Made by a program: the position numbers and the translations under genes. Of a stretch of DNA of 64,000 bases, positions 1 through 6,348 are shown piece by piece; positions within the stretch are counted from its first letter, which is position 1, and each line of letters starts with the position of its first letter. The notes under the pieces were generated by a model, which saw nothing but the letters and a program-made list of their open reading frames with translations, made no database searches and was not told the DNA's origin. This stretch comes from Saprospiraceae bacterium (GTDB lineage: Bacteria > Bacteroidota > Bacteroidia > Chitinophagales > Saprospiraceae). The stretch is from positions 1 to 64,000 of the forward strand of contig JABAQQ010000042.1 of NCBI GenBank assembly GCA_019187225.1. The letters are read 5' to 3'.

Positions 1-2
1 CA

Positions 3-131
3 ACCTTGGCAAGCAAGACTATGACCAAATCCTTTAATACCGATATGTCATCTGATAACGCCATGAAACAGATTTATTCGCTAAAACAGTTTTACATAGA
101 CTTGGGTTGTATGCCTAAGTTTTTACGTTAA
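3..131 (+). CDS. possible 3' end of a gene cut by the window edge
   Basis: An open frame runs from the left edge to a TAA at 129-131 and encodes 42 residues ending in CMPKFLR. It could be the C-terminus of a protein that starts outside the window, or chance. No family is recognisable. It is convergent with pyrB, which ends at 219. Confidence 0.22.
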   Translation, partial: TLASKTMTKSFNTDMSSDNAMKQIYSLKQFYIDLGCMPKFLR

Positions 132-218
132 AACTTAAACTCAAAACACCCGGACGAGTTTTTTCAGTGAAATAAAAACTTGCTTTAATGAAATTCTCAA
201 CAATGATCCCGCAAATAT

Positions 219-1136
219 TCACCGTTGCCCGGCTAACAAATACAATACCGCCATCCTGACAGCCACGCCGTTTTCCACCTGCTGCAGGATGATAGAGTGC
301 GGACTGTCGGCCACATCGGAAGTGAGTTCCACGCCGCGGTTGATAGGCCCCGGGTGCATCACCACGATCTCGCGGTCGAGTTCGTCGAGCATCTGGCGCG
401 TGATGCCGAAGTATTGGTGGTATTCGCGCAGGCTGGGAAAGTATTTGATGTCCTGGCGTTCCAATTGTATGCGCAAAACATTCGCCACATCGCACCAGCG
501 CAGGGTATCGCGCACGTCGTGGCTGATCTCGACGCCGAGTTCGCCGTAGTGCTTGGGGATGAGCGTCGGCGGGCCGCACACGCGCACTTTGGCGCCGAGT
601 TTTTTCAGGCAAAAAACATTGCTCAGCGCCACGCGGCTGTGCAGAATGTCGCCGATGATGGCGATCTTTTTGCCTGCCACGTCGCCGAGTTTTTCGCGGA
701 TCGAAAATGCGTCGAGCAGGGCCTGGGTAGGGTGTTCGTGCGTGCCGTCGCCGGCATTAACAATGTTGGCAGGTATACGGGTGCTGAGGTAGACGCAGGC
801 GCCGGGCGCGGGGTGTCGCATCACCACCATGTCCACTTTCATGGAAAGGATGTTGTTCACGGTGTCGAGCAGGGTCTCGCCTTTGCTGACACTGGACGAA
901 GAAGCGGTAAAATTTACGATGTCGGCGCTGAGGCGGCGTTCGGCGAGTTCGAAGGAGACGCGGGTGCGGGTGCTGCTTTCAAAAAAAAGGTTGGCTACTG
1001 TGATGTCGCGCAGGCTCGGTACTTTTTTGATGGGGCGGTTGATGACTTCCTTGAAATTGTCCGCCGTCTCGAAGATGAGCCGGATATCGTCTTCGGTGAT
1101 GTTTTTTATGCCGATGAGGTGGCGTGTGGAGAGCAT
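219..1136 (-). CDS. pyrB: aspartate carbamoyltransferase catalytic chain
   Basis: This 305-residue enzyme joins carbamoyl phosphate and aspartate to give carbamoyl aspartate, the committed step of pyrimidine synthesis in the cytosol. The carbamoyl-phosphate loop SSTRTRVSFE lies at about residues 54-63, HEHPTQ at about 133-138 and the C-terminal PGPINRGVE motif is present. Length is normal for the catalytic chain. The start at 1136 is chosen because the frame upstream is low-complexity repeat DNA and family homology begins at MLSTRHLIGI. It follows pyrR in one operon, and the whole 55-nt gap between the two genes is a C/A-rich short-period repeat. No pyrI is present in the window. Confidence 0.96.
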   Translation of the reverse strand: MLSTRHLIGIKNITEDDIRLIFETADNFKEVINRPIKKVPSLRDITVANLFFESSTRTRVSFELAERRLSADIVNFTASSSSVSKGETLLDTVNNILSMKVDMVVMRHPAPGACVYLSTRIPANIVNAGDGTHEHPTQALLDAFSIREKLGDVAGKKIAIIGDILHSRVALSNVFCLKKLGAKVRVCGPPTLIPKHYGELGVEISHDVRDTLRWCDVANVLRIQLERQDIKYFPSLREYHQYFGITRQMLDELDREIVVMHPGPINRGVELTSDVADSPHSIILQQVENGVAVRMAVLYLLAGQR

Positions 1137-1198
1137 AAGAACAGGTTGACGGGTTTCAAGGTTAGATGGTTGCGGGTTTCGGGTTGACAGGTTAACGG
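1137..1198 (-). repeat. short-period (7-8 bp) repeat leader before pyrB
   Basis: In the pyrB sense strand this gap is a run of G-poor words of the form AACCTGTC, AACCCG, AACCATCT, with a spacing of 7-8 bp. It starts over the pyrR stop codon and ends a few bases before the pyrB ATG. It belongs to the class of leader repeats seen at many other starts in the window. Confidence 0.7.
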
Positions 1199-1755
1199 GA
1201 GACGGCTTGGTGCTTGTTTTCAAACAGTAAAATCTCGTCGTCGCCATGCGTTTCTTTCCAGCGCACTTTGACGTAGGCCTCGTCAAGGGCGTCCACGGCG
1301 ATACCGAAATAATCGGGTTGAATGGGCAGTTGACGGTTGAAACGCCGGTCTACGAGCACGAGCAATTCCACAGCATCGGGACGACCGTAGTGTTGCAACG
1401 CAGCCAGTGCCGCCGACACGGTGCGGCCGGTATACAGGCAGTCGTCAATGAGCAAAACCTTTTTCCCAGCTACGATAAAATCAATCTCGTTGGGGTGCGG
1501 CGCGAGCGGCGCGTCGCCCATGCGGAAGTCGTCGCGGTAAAAAGTGATATCGAGTTTGCCGTATTCGATGGCGCGGTTGCCCGTCAGTTCTTTGATGCGT
1601 TCGTATATCCGGTTCGACAGCAAAGTGCCGCGCGGTTGAATGCCGATGATACAGGCATTGGAAAAATCGCCCCAGTCTTCGAGCAGTTGATGGCACAGCC
1701 GTTCGAGGGTCAACGCAAATTGTTCGCGGGTAAGAAGCGTTTTTCCGGTGGACAT
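1192..1755 (-). CDS. pyrR: PyrR-type pyrimidine regulator / uracil phosphoribosyltransferase
   Basis: A 187-residue phosphoribosyltransferase-fold protein. Characterised PyrR proteins bind pyr mRNA and also make UMP from uracil and PRPP. The PRPP loop VLLIDDCLYTGRT is at about residues 100-112, and length is typical. The ATG at 1755 is chosen because homology begins at MSTGKTLL; the longer frame upstream is repeat leader and promoter. It precedes pyrB in the same direction. The leader from the putative promoter is only about 45 nt, too short for a classical Bacillus-like anti-antiterminator, so RNA-binding regulation here is uncertain. Confidence 0.93.
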   Translation of the reverse strand: MSTGKTLLTREQFALTLERLCHQLLEDWGDFSNACIIGIQPRGTLLSNRIYERIKELTGNRAIEYGKLDITFYRDDFRMGDAPLAPHPNEIDFIVAGKKVLLIDDCLYTGRTVSAALAALQHYGRPDAVELLVLVDRRFNRQLPIQPDYFGIAVDALDEAYVKVRWKETHGDDEILLFENKHQAVSR

Positions 1756-1760
1756 AAATT

Positions 1761-1787
1761 GGTTACTGGTTACTGGTTCCTGGTTGC
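1761..1787 (-). repeat. heptamer leader repeat before pyrR
   Basis: The + strand reads GGTTACT, GGTTACT, GGTTCCT, GGTTGCG, a 7-bp period. In the pyrR mRNA sense this is an AACCAGTA-like, G-poor run that ends 5 nt before the ATG. The same word family occurs at 31.5 kb and 46.9 kb. Confidence 0.75.
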
Positions 1788-1800
1788 GCGTGGAGTGTGG

Positions 1801-1808
1801 CAAAGATA
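1801..1808 (-). promoter_or_regulatory. putative pyrR promoter -7 box (TATCTTTG)
   Basis: The minus strand carries TATCTTTG, matching the Bacteroidota -7 consensus TAnnTTTG, 45 nt before the pyrR start. The heptamer tract lies between it and the ATG, so the repeat would be transcribed as the 5' UTR of pyrRB. Confidence 0.5.
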
Positions 1809-1829
1809 GTTGGGGGTGGCAAAGAAGTG

Positions 1830-2297
1830 TCACTTCTTGCTTGTTTTCAAAAAAGCAGACTCGTACACCTCCACCCATTCCTCCACTGTGACTTTTCGCA
1901 TCAATTGGGCAATCAAATCGAACGGAATATCGCCCGTCTTTTTGAAGCGAATGCAACTTTTACCCATATCGAGTTTGCTTTTCGAGTGTTTGGGAAACTC
2001 CGACACAAACCAGTCGTGCAATTCCGGCATGGCGTAGATGCCCATGTGGTAGAGCGCGATGAAATTTTTTTGCGAAGCGATGCCCACAAACGGCAAGGGG
2101 TCTTTCGGATTGCAATGGTAGCCGGGCGGGTAGAGTTTGTGTGGCACACAGTAGCCCAGCATACCATAGCCGATGGTTTCCTGAAAGCCGTCGGGGATGT
2201 TCTCCAAAATGGTTTCCCGCAGTTTTTCCATGGCCTCCCGGCGCTCTTCGGGGATGGCGTTCATGTATTCGGAGGGAGAAGATACATTGTATGTCAT
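1830..2297 (-). CDS. DUF1801 (YdhG-like) protein
   Basis: A 155-residue soluble protein that fits the DUF1801/YdhG-like family (two-layer fold, function unknown, sometimes compared with iron-chaperone frataxin folds). Features matching the family are the N-terminal EYMNAIPEERREAMEKLR, the IGYGMLGY segment and the C-terminal PFDLIAQLMRKVTVEEW helix. Length is close to that of family members. The start at 2297 lies 5 nt after a GAACTTTG box on the minus strand (2303-2310), which suggests its own promoter and an almost leaderless mRNA. It sits upstream of pyrR in the same direction but probably is not functionally linked. Confidence 0.8.
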   Translation of the reverse strand: MTYNVSSPSEYMNAIPEERREAMEKLRETILENIPDGFQETIGYGMLGYCVPHKLYPPGYHCNPKDPLPFVGIASQKNFIALYHMGIYAMPELHDWFVSEFPKHSKSKLDMGKSCIRFKKTGDIPFDLIAQLMRKVTVEEWVEVYESAFLKTSKK

Positions 2298-2467
2298 GGG
2301 GGCAAAGTTCGCAAATTTTCCCCTCGGATGAACCTATAATTTTGAATAAATAATCCCTGACCATGAACAAAAATTGGGCAGGTTTTGGACTGGTGGTTGG
2401 ATAAACGGTGGGCGGACTTTTGTGCCGTCAAACAAAATTTTTCTAACCAAAACTTTTTTCCAAAACA

Positions 2468-3373
2468 ATGAAAATTCGAATCTTCTGCTCCCTTATCGCG
2501 CTTTTTCTAAGTGCCCCTTCCCTGCTCGATGCCCAAAACAATAGCAAAGCGGGCGATATCGTGAAAGCCTATTACGCCGCTTTCGACGCGGGTAACATTG
2601 CCGAAATGGAAAAACTTCTGAGTCCCGACTTCACGGCGACCGCGCCATTCCTGCCGGGGCCGACGCCGCTGGCTGCATGGAAAGAAATTGGCGCCGGCCT
2701 GAAAGCCGCCTTCCCCGATATGCAGCACCCCATCAAAGACTGGTTCGCTGATGGCAAAAAAGTGGCCGTGAGCGGCATGGCTCTTGGCACCAACAAAGGC
2801 TCATTCATGGGTAATCCGCCGACCAACAACAAAGTCAATTTTCCTTTTACTGCCATTTTTGAATTGACGAATGACCTGAAAATCAAGTCGCTGAATGTCC
2901 AGTACGACCAAAAAACGATGGAAATGCAACTTATGGCGGGGATCAACCCGAACGCCAAAGCCGAGACCAACATTCGCTCTCTTTTCGCGGCGATGGATGC
3001 CGGGCAAACAGAGAAATTTCAGGAATTCTGCGCGGCTGATTTTATGATTTTACACCCATTTCTGCCTGCGCCTCAGTCGATTGCGGTTTTTCAAGGAATC
3101 ATTCAAGGCCAAAAAGCGGGCTTTCCCGATATGCAGCACGAAATCACGGACATTTTTGTCGCAGGGAACAAGGCTGCCGTTCGCGGGATTTTCAAAGGCG
3201 CCAACACAGGCGCGATGCAAGGCAATCCGCCGACCAACAACAAAGTCGCCTTGCCCTTCACCGTCATTTACGACCTCGATGCGCAAGGAAAAATCAAACA
3301 TCAGTACGTCTCATTCGATACCGCTTCTTTCAACAGCCAGCTGACAGCGGGCATCACTGAAAGCAAGAAGTAA
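2468..3373 (+). CDS. secreted protein with two tandem SnoaL-like (ester-cyclase type) domains
   Basis: 301 residues. A signal peptide covers roughly residues 1-22, ending LLDAQ. The mature part is two copies of a SnoaL-like/NTF2-fold domain at about 28-155 and 162-297. Each carries FPDMQH, a GNPPTNNKV segment and an FPFT strand, so the gene arose by internal duplication. SnoaL-like folds include polyketide cyclases and many small-molecule hydrolases or isomerases; the substrate here is unknown. A GACTTTTG box at 2415-2422 may be the promoter, and a hairpin with a T-run follows the stop. Confidence 0.72.
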   Translation: MKIRIFCSLIALFLSAPSLLDAQNNSKAGDIVKAYYAAFDAGNIAEMEKLLSPDFTATAPFLPGPTPLAAWKEIGAGLKAAFPDMQHPIKDWFADGKKVAVSGMALGTNKGSFMGNPPTNNKVNFPFTAIFELTNDLKIKSLNVQYDQKTMEMQLMAGINPNAKAETNIRSLFAAMDAGQTEKFQEFCAADFMILHPFLPAPQSIAVFQGIIQGQKAGFPDMQHEITDIFVAGNKAAVRGIFKGANTGAMQGNPPTNNKVALPFTVIYDLDAQGKIKHQYVSFDTASFNSQLTAGITESKK

Positions 3374-3386
3374 TCATTAAATCACA

Positions 3387-3436
3387 GGCGTTGCAGAAGC
3401 GGCGTTTTGACAGCAACCGCTTCTGTGTGCCTTTTT
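3387..3436 (+). terminator. intrinsic terminator after the SnoaL-like gene
   Basis: The arms CAGAAGCGG (3394-3402) and CCGCTTCTG (3417-3425) pair around a 14-nt loop, with partial outer pairing GGC/GCC, and are followed by TTTTT. It lies between the stop at 3373 and the next start at 3470. Confidence 0.65.
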
Positions 3437-3469
3437 CGATGAAAAGCCCGCAACTAAAGAACGAAAATC

Positions 3470-4273
3470 ATGGAAAAAATCACACAAACCATCTACGACC
3501 GCATTGACAACGAGGTTTACAATAGCGAGGGCGACATTTGGTGGCGGCCCGACTCCGTTCTTCACTTGCTCAAAACCTCCGTCAACCCATGCCGGGTTGG
3601 CTATTTTCAACGACATATTCAACAACTTGGCATAAACCCACAAGGAAAAACCGCGCTCGAAGTGGGCAGCGGAGGCGGTATTTTAAGTGAAGAAATCTGC
3701 CGGATGGGATTCAAAACGACAGGTATCGACCCTTCGGAACCTTCGCTGCACACCGCCCGGAACCACGCCCGCACGAGCGGTCTCGACATCCGCTACGACC
3801 ATGGCACAGGCGAACAACTGCCCTACGCTGACGCTTCGTTCGACTGCGTTTTTTGTTGCGACGTCTTGGAGCACGTTCGGGATTTGCCCAAAGTCATTTC
3901 CGAAATCGCACGGGTGCTCAAACCCGGCGGCGTGTTTTTCTACGACACGCTCAACCGCACCTTCATCAGCAAGTTGGTCGCCATCAAAATCTGGCAGGAA
4001 TGGAAACGCTGGGCCTTCATGCCGCCGAATTTGCACGTTTGGGAAATGTTCATAAAACCTTCTGAAATCAGGGAATTGCTGGCTGCGAACAACCTGGAAT
4101 GGCGCGAGCATCGGGGCGCGGAGCCAAATGCTTCCATCCCCAAAATGTTGGGATTTTTGAGAAAAAGAGCCAGAGGCGAATGGACTTACGCGGATTTGGG
4201 ACAAAATTTCGGTTTGGTCGAATCCGGCGACATGAACATCTTTTACATGGGATTTGCCATAAAAAATATGTGA
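3470..4273 (+). CDS. UbiG-like SAM-dependent methyltransferase
   Basis: 267 residues, class I SAM methyltransferase. Motif I LEVGSGGGILSEE is at about residues 62-74, an acidic GIDPSEPSL after strand 2, and motif FDCVFCCDVLEHVRD further on. It resembles 3-demethylubiquinol/2-polyprenyl-6-hydroxyphenol O-methyltransferases (UbiG), but most Bacteroidota make menaquinone only, so the real substrate is uncertain. No quinone gene is adjacent. Its final codons run into a hydrolase remnant in another frame: the ATGTGA that ends this gene overlaps the first recognisable residues of the remnant. Confidence 0.8.
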   Translation: MEKITQTIYDRIDNEVYNSEGDIWWRPDSVLHLLKTSVNPCRVGYFQRHIQQLGINPQGKTALEVGSGGGILSEEICRMGFKTTGIDPSEPSLHTARNHARTSGLDIRYDHGTGEQLPYADASFDCVFCCDVLEHVRDLPKVISEIARVLKPGGVFFYDTLNRTFISKLVAIKIWQEWKRWAFMPPNLHVWEMFIKPSEIRELLAANNLEWREHRGAEPNASIPKMLGFLRKRARGEWTYADLGQNFGLVESGDMNIFYMGFAIKNM

Positions 4274-4488
4274 CCGCCGTCGGCAAAATCCTTGAAAAAT
4301 ACGAAGAGCCGATCGTCCTCGTCGGGCACAGCCGGGCGGGCATCGTCCTGTCCGAGGTGGCGGAGCGGATGCCCGAAAAAATCGAGACGCTCGTTTATCT
4401 CTGCGCCTTTCTCATTCCCAACGGCGAGCCGTGGAGTCATAATTTTCTTCAATACAGCTTTGTCACAAAGGCAGAGAGTAAAAAATGA
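4267..4488 (+). pseudogene. remnant of an alpha/beta-hydrolase (methylesterase-like)
   Basis: The frame encodes a recognisable internal block of alpha/beta-hydrolase: a helix ILEKYEEP, strand and nucleophile elbow VLVGHSRAG (Ser in G-H-S-R-A), then AERMPEKIETLVYLCAFL and PNGEPW. In related esterases these elements sit at about residues 60-130 of a protein of about 240. The N-terminal core and everything after PNGEPW, including the catalytic Asp and His, are missing. Upstream sequence in this frame is just the methyltransferase read out of frame. It is best read as a deletion remnant joined to the end of the methyltransferase gene. Confidence 0.72.
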
Positions 4489-4510
4489 GGCCGTTTTATC
4501 GGTATCACTA

Positions 4511-4554
4511 GGGTCTGAAATCCTTCACGGGGTTCAGGCCCTCTTCTTTTTTTA
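4511..4554 (+). terminator. intrinsic terminator
   Basis: GGGTCTGAA (4511-4519) pairs with TTCAGGCCC (4533-4541) with one G-T pair, followed by a T-rich run ending in seven T. It would end transcription of the methyltransferase and the hydrolase remnant. Confidence 0.65.
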
Positions 4555-4678
4555 ACGAACCTTTAAGACAGGCTCCTTTAAACCCATCGTTAAAGCAGCC
4601 GTCTATGCTTCCGTTTCCCGACCGGTCCGGAGAAAAAGGTCAGATAACAGGACATTGTTTCCGAATTTCTCATTCCTG

Positions 4679-4719
4679 AATCCAAGGTCCAACATCTGAA
4701 AAATCCAAAGTCCATCTTC
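4679..4719 (+). repeat. short-period leader repeat before the 4.7 kb lipoprotein
   Basis: The words AATCCAAG, GTCCAAC, ATCTGAAAA, ATCCAAA, GTCCATC are spaced at about 7-9 bp and are G-poor in the sense of the downstream gene. The tract ends 26 nt before the ATG at 4746. The word resembles the GTCCAAT family near 45.4 kb. Confidence 0.55.
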
Positions 4720-4745
4720 TCACAAACACAAATATTGATTCAAAA

Positions 4746-5552
4746 ATGAAAAAATCCGTTTTATTGCTCACCGCTCTTTTCATGGGCATCCTCGCTTTCA
4801 ACGCCTGTAAAAAATCCGACGACGCCAAAGCCAACGACGCCGAGATCATGACCGCCGAAGACCTTTCTGCCAACGAGGATTTTTCGGAGCAAACCGACAT
4901 AGACGTGGATGTCGCCATCGAAGAACGCGGCGGTCCGTCGGCCTGCCCGACAGTGACCCTCGCCCAACCCTGGGGTACCTGGCCCAATACGATCACGATT
5001 GACTATGGTACAGCCTGCACCCGCCCCGACGGCCGCGTGCTGAGCGGCAAAATCATTGTTAATCAGACGAATGAAATTCGTCAGGCCGGGGCTGTCCGCA
5101 CCATCACCCACGAAGATTTTTACGTGGACGACGTAAAAGTGGAGGGTACCCGCACCTGGACCAACAACGGCACAGACGCCAACGGCGATTGGTCGTACAC
5201 CAAAACGGCGACCGGCATGAAACTCACCTTCCCCGACGGCACCTCCACTACCTGGAACAAAACCCGCACCAGCACGCTGATAGACGGCGCTTCCACACCG
5301 ACGCATTGGGACGACGTGTGGAGCAGCACCGGCTCGGCCAGCGGCGTCAACCGGAATGGCGACACTTACTCGGCAGTCATCATCGAGCCGCTGATCAAAA
5401 AAGCGATCTGCCGCTGGATTTCGGAAGGAGTGATCGAATTCACCCGCAACGGCAACACTTCCACGCTCGACTTCGGCGACGGCTCCTGCGACCGCTTCGG
5501 CACGCTGACGACGCCGAACGGCGACACGTTCTCGATCCGTCTCCGCCGTTGA
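4746..5552 (+). CDS. hypothetical lipoprotein
   Basis: 268 residues. A lipoprotein signal is clear: a KK-start, a hydrophobic stretch and the lipobox LAFNAC with Cys at about residue 21, followed by KKSDD, a charged tether. The rest is rich in Thr, Gly and Asp and looks like repeated beta strands (for example TRTWTNNGTDANGDW, FPDGTSTTW, DFGDGSCDRFGTLTTPNGDTF). No enzyme motif is seen. Many Bacteroidota genomes carry similar surface or periplasmic lipoproteins of unknown role. It is followed immediately by a large palindromic element. Confidence 0.75.
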   Translation: MKKSVLLLTALFMGILAFNACKKSDDAKANDAEIMTAEDLSANEDFSEQTDIDVDVAIEERGGPSACPTVTLAQPWGTWPNTITIDYGTACTRPDGRVLSGKIIVNQTNEIRQAGAVRTITHEDFYVDDVKVEGTRTWTNNGTDANGDWSYTKTATGMKLTFPDGTSTTWNKTRTSTLIDGASTPTHWDDVWSSTGSASGVNRNGDTYSAVIIEPLIKKAICRWISEGVIEFTRNGNTSTLDFGDGSCDRFGTLTTPNGDTFSIRLRR

Positions 5553-5558
5553 TGGTAC

Positions 5559-5666
5559 TGGTAGCGCGGCGTTCACGCCGCCCGGTTGGAGGCCATTTAT
5601 GGCCGTTTTTGAATATCAATCGGCGTAAACGCCCTTTAACCGGGCGGTGTGAACGCCGCGCTACCA
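5559..5666. repeat. 108-bp palindromic element with 29-bp arms
   Basis: The outer arms (5559-5587 and 5638-5666) begin TGGTAGCGCGGCGTTCACGC and pair over 29 bp with one mismatch. The centre holds two further small palindromes, GGCCATTTATGGCC and GGCGTAAACGCC. The element begins 6 nt after the stop codon of the lipoprotein. It could act as a terminator or be a MITE/REP-like dispersed repeat. Confidence 0.75.
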
Positions 5667-5790
5667 ATCCTTGCACTGTTCGTCCGGGACGCGAAAGACA
5701 AAAAAACCCGAATGAAAAATATTTTCAGAAAAACATCCGCCGCACTTGACAAAATGCCCACCCGCCCGATACTTTTGTCAAAAAAACCGG

Positions 5791-6108
5791 ATGGATATTT
5801 GGCTTGCATTCGTACTGGGCGTCTTTTCCGTATGGCGCATTACGCATCTCTTCAGCGTGGAAGACGGCCCCTGGGACGTATTCCTTCGATTGCGCCGTTC
5901 GCTGGGAAACGGTTTTTGGGGGCAACTGACCGGCTGTTTTTATTGCCTCAGCGTGTGGGTTTCCTTGCCTTTTGCCCTGGTTTTGGGGGAGAGTTACCTG
6001 GAAAAATTCATGTTATGTTGGGCCATGTCGGGCGCAGCCATTCTCCTTCAACGGTTTTCAGAAAAAGATCACCCAATCGTTCACCCAAACCAATTTGAAG
6101 AAAAATGA
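5791..6108 (+). CDS. DUF1360 small membrane protein
   Basis: 105 residues, two or three membrane segments (about 1-18, 40-62 and 70-90) and the DUF1360-type motif GCFYCLSVW. The ATG at 5791 is preferred because family proteins start at the first hydrophobic segment; the upstream extension is polar and low quality. The stop overlaps the next start (ATGA at 6105), so the two genes are translationally coupled. DUF1360 proteins often occur in phage-derived or sporulation-linked loci, but no other phage genes are seen here. Confidence 0.7.
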   Translation: MDIWLAFVLGVFSVWRITHLFSVEDGPWDVFLRLRRSLGNGFWGQLTGCFYCLSVWVSLPFALVLGESYLEKFMLCWAMSGAAILLQRFSEKDHPIVHPNQFEEK

Positions 6109-6347
6109 GCTGCGGCTGCAATTCCAATCGCAGGAACGGACAAAATCCTTCCTCCTATTCCAACCAACCTTCTTTCGTTTCCTACCAATACGTAGGCTCG
6201 CTCAGCCTCACGGTGACCGGCGGAGTGACGCGAAATGTATACCGTTTTGCCAAGCCCGGAGATATTGTGCCGATCGACCGGCGCGACCTGGCAGGCATGT
6301 CGGGTGTGCCGAATGTGAGGCAGGTACACGATTACGACCGGTACTGA
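6105..6347 (+). CDS. small Cys/Asn-rich protein coupled to DUF1360
   Basis: 80 residues starting MSCGCNSN, rich in Ser/Asn/Arg at the N-terminus, then a beta-like stretch FVSYQYVGSLSLTVTGGVTRNVYRF. It overlaps the DUF1360 stop by 4 nt, which supports real coupled expression. It is convergent with tex, whose stop lies 2 nt away at 6349. No family is recognised; a phage or virion-like accessory role is possible because of the partner. Confidence 0.6.
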   Translation: MSCGCNSNRRNGQNPSSYSNQPSFVSYQYVGSLSLTVTGGVTRNVYRFAKPGDIVPIDRRDLAGMSGVPNVRQVHDYDRY

Positions 6348-6348
6348 A

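Noticed and set aside
297-1187. Open frame (296 codons) opposite pyrB
   Set aside because: Shadow of pyrB; pyrB has clear catalytic motifs.
1756-1829. PyrR-type attenuator leader in front of pyrR
   Set aside because: Leader too short and without the conserved anti-antiterminator stem; only the heptamer tract and a -7 box are seen.
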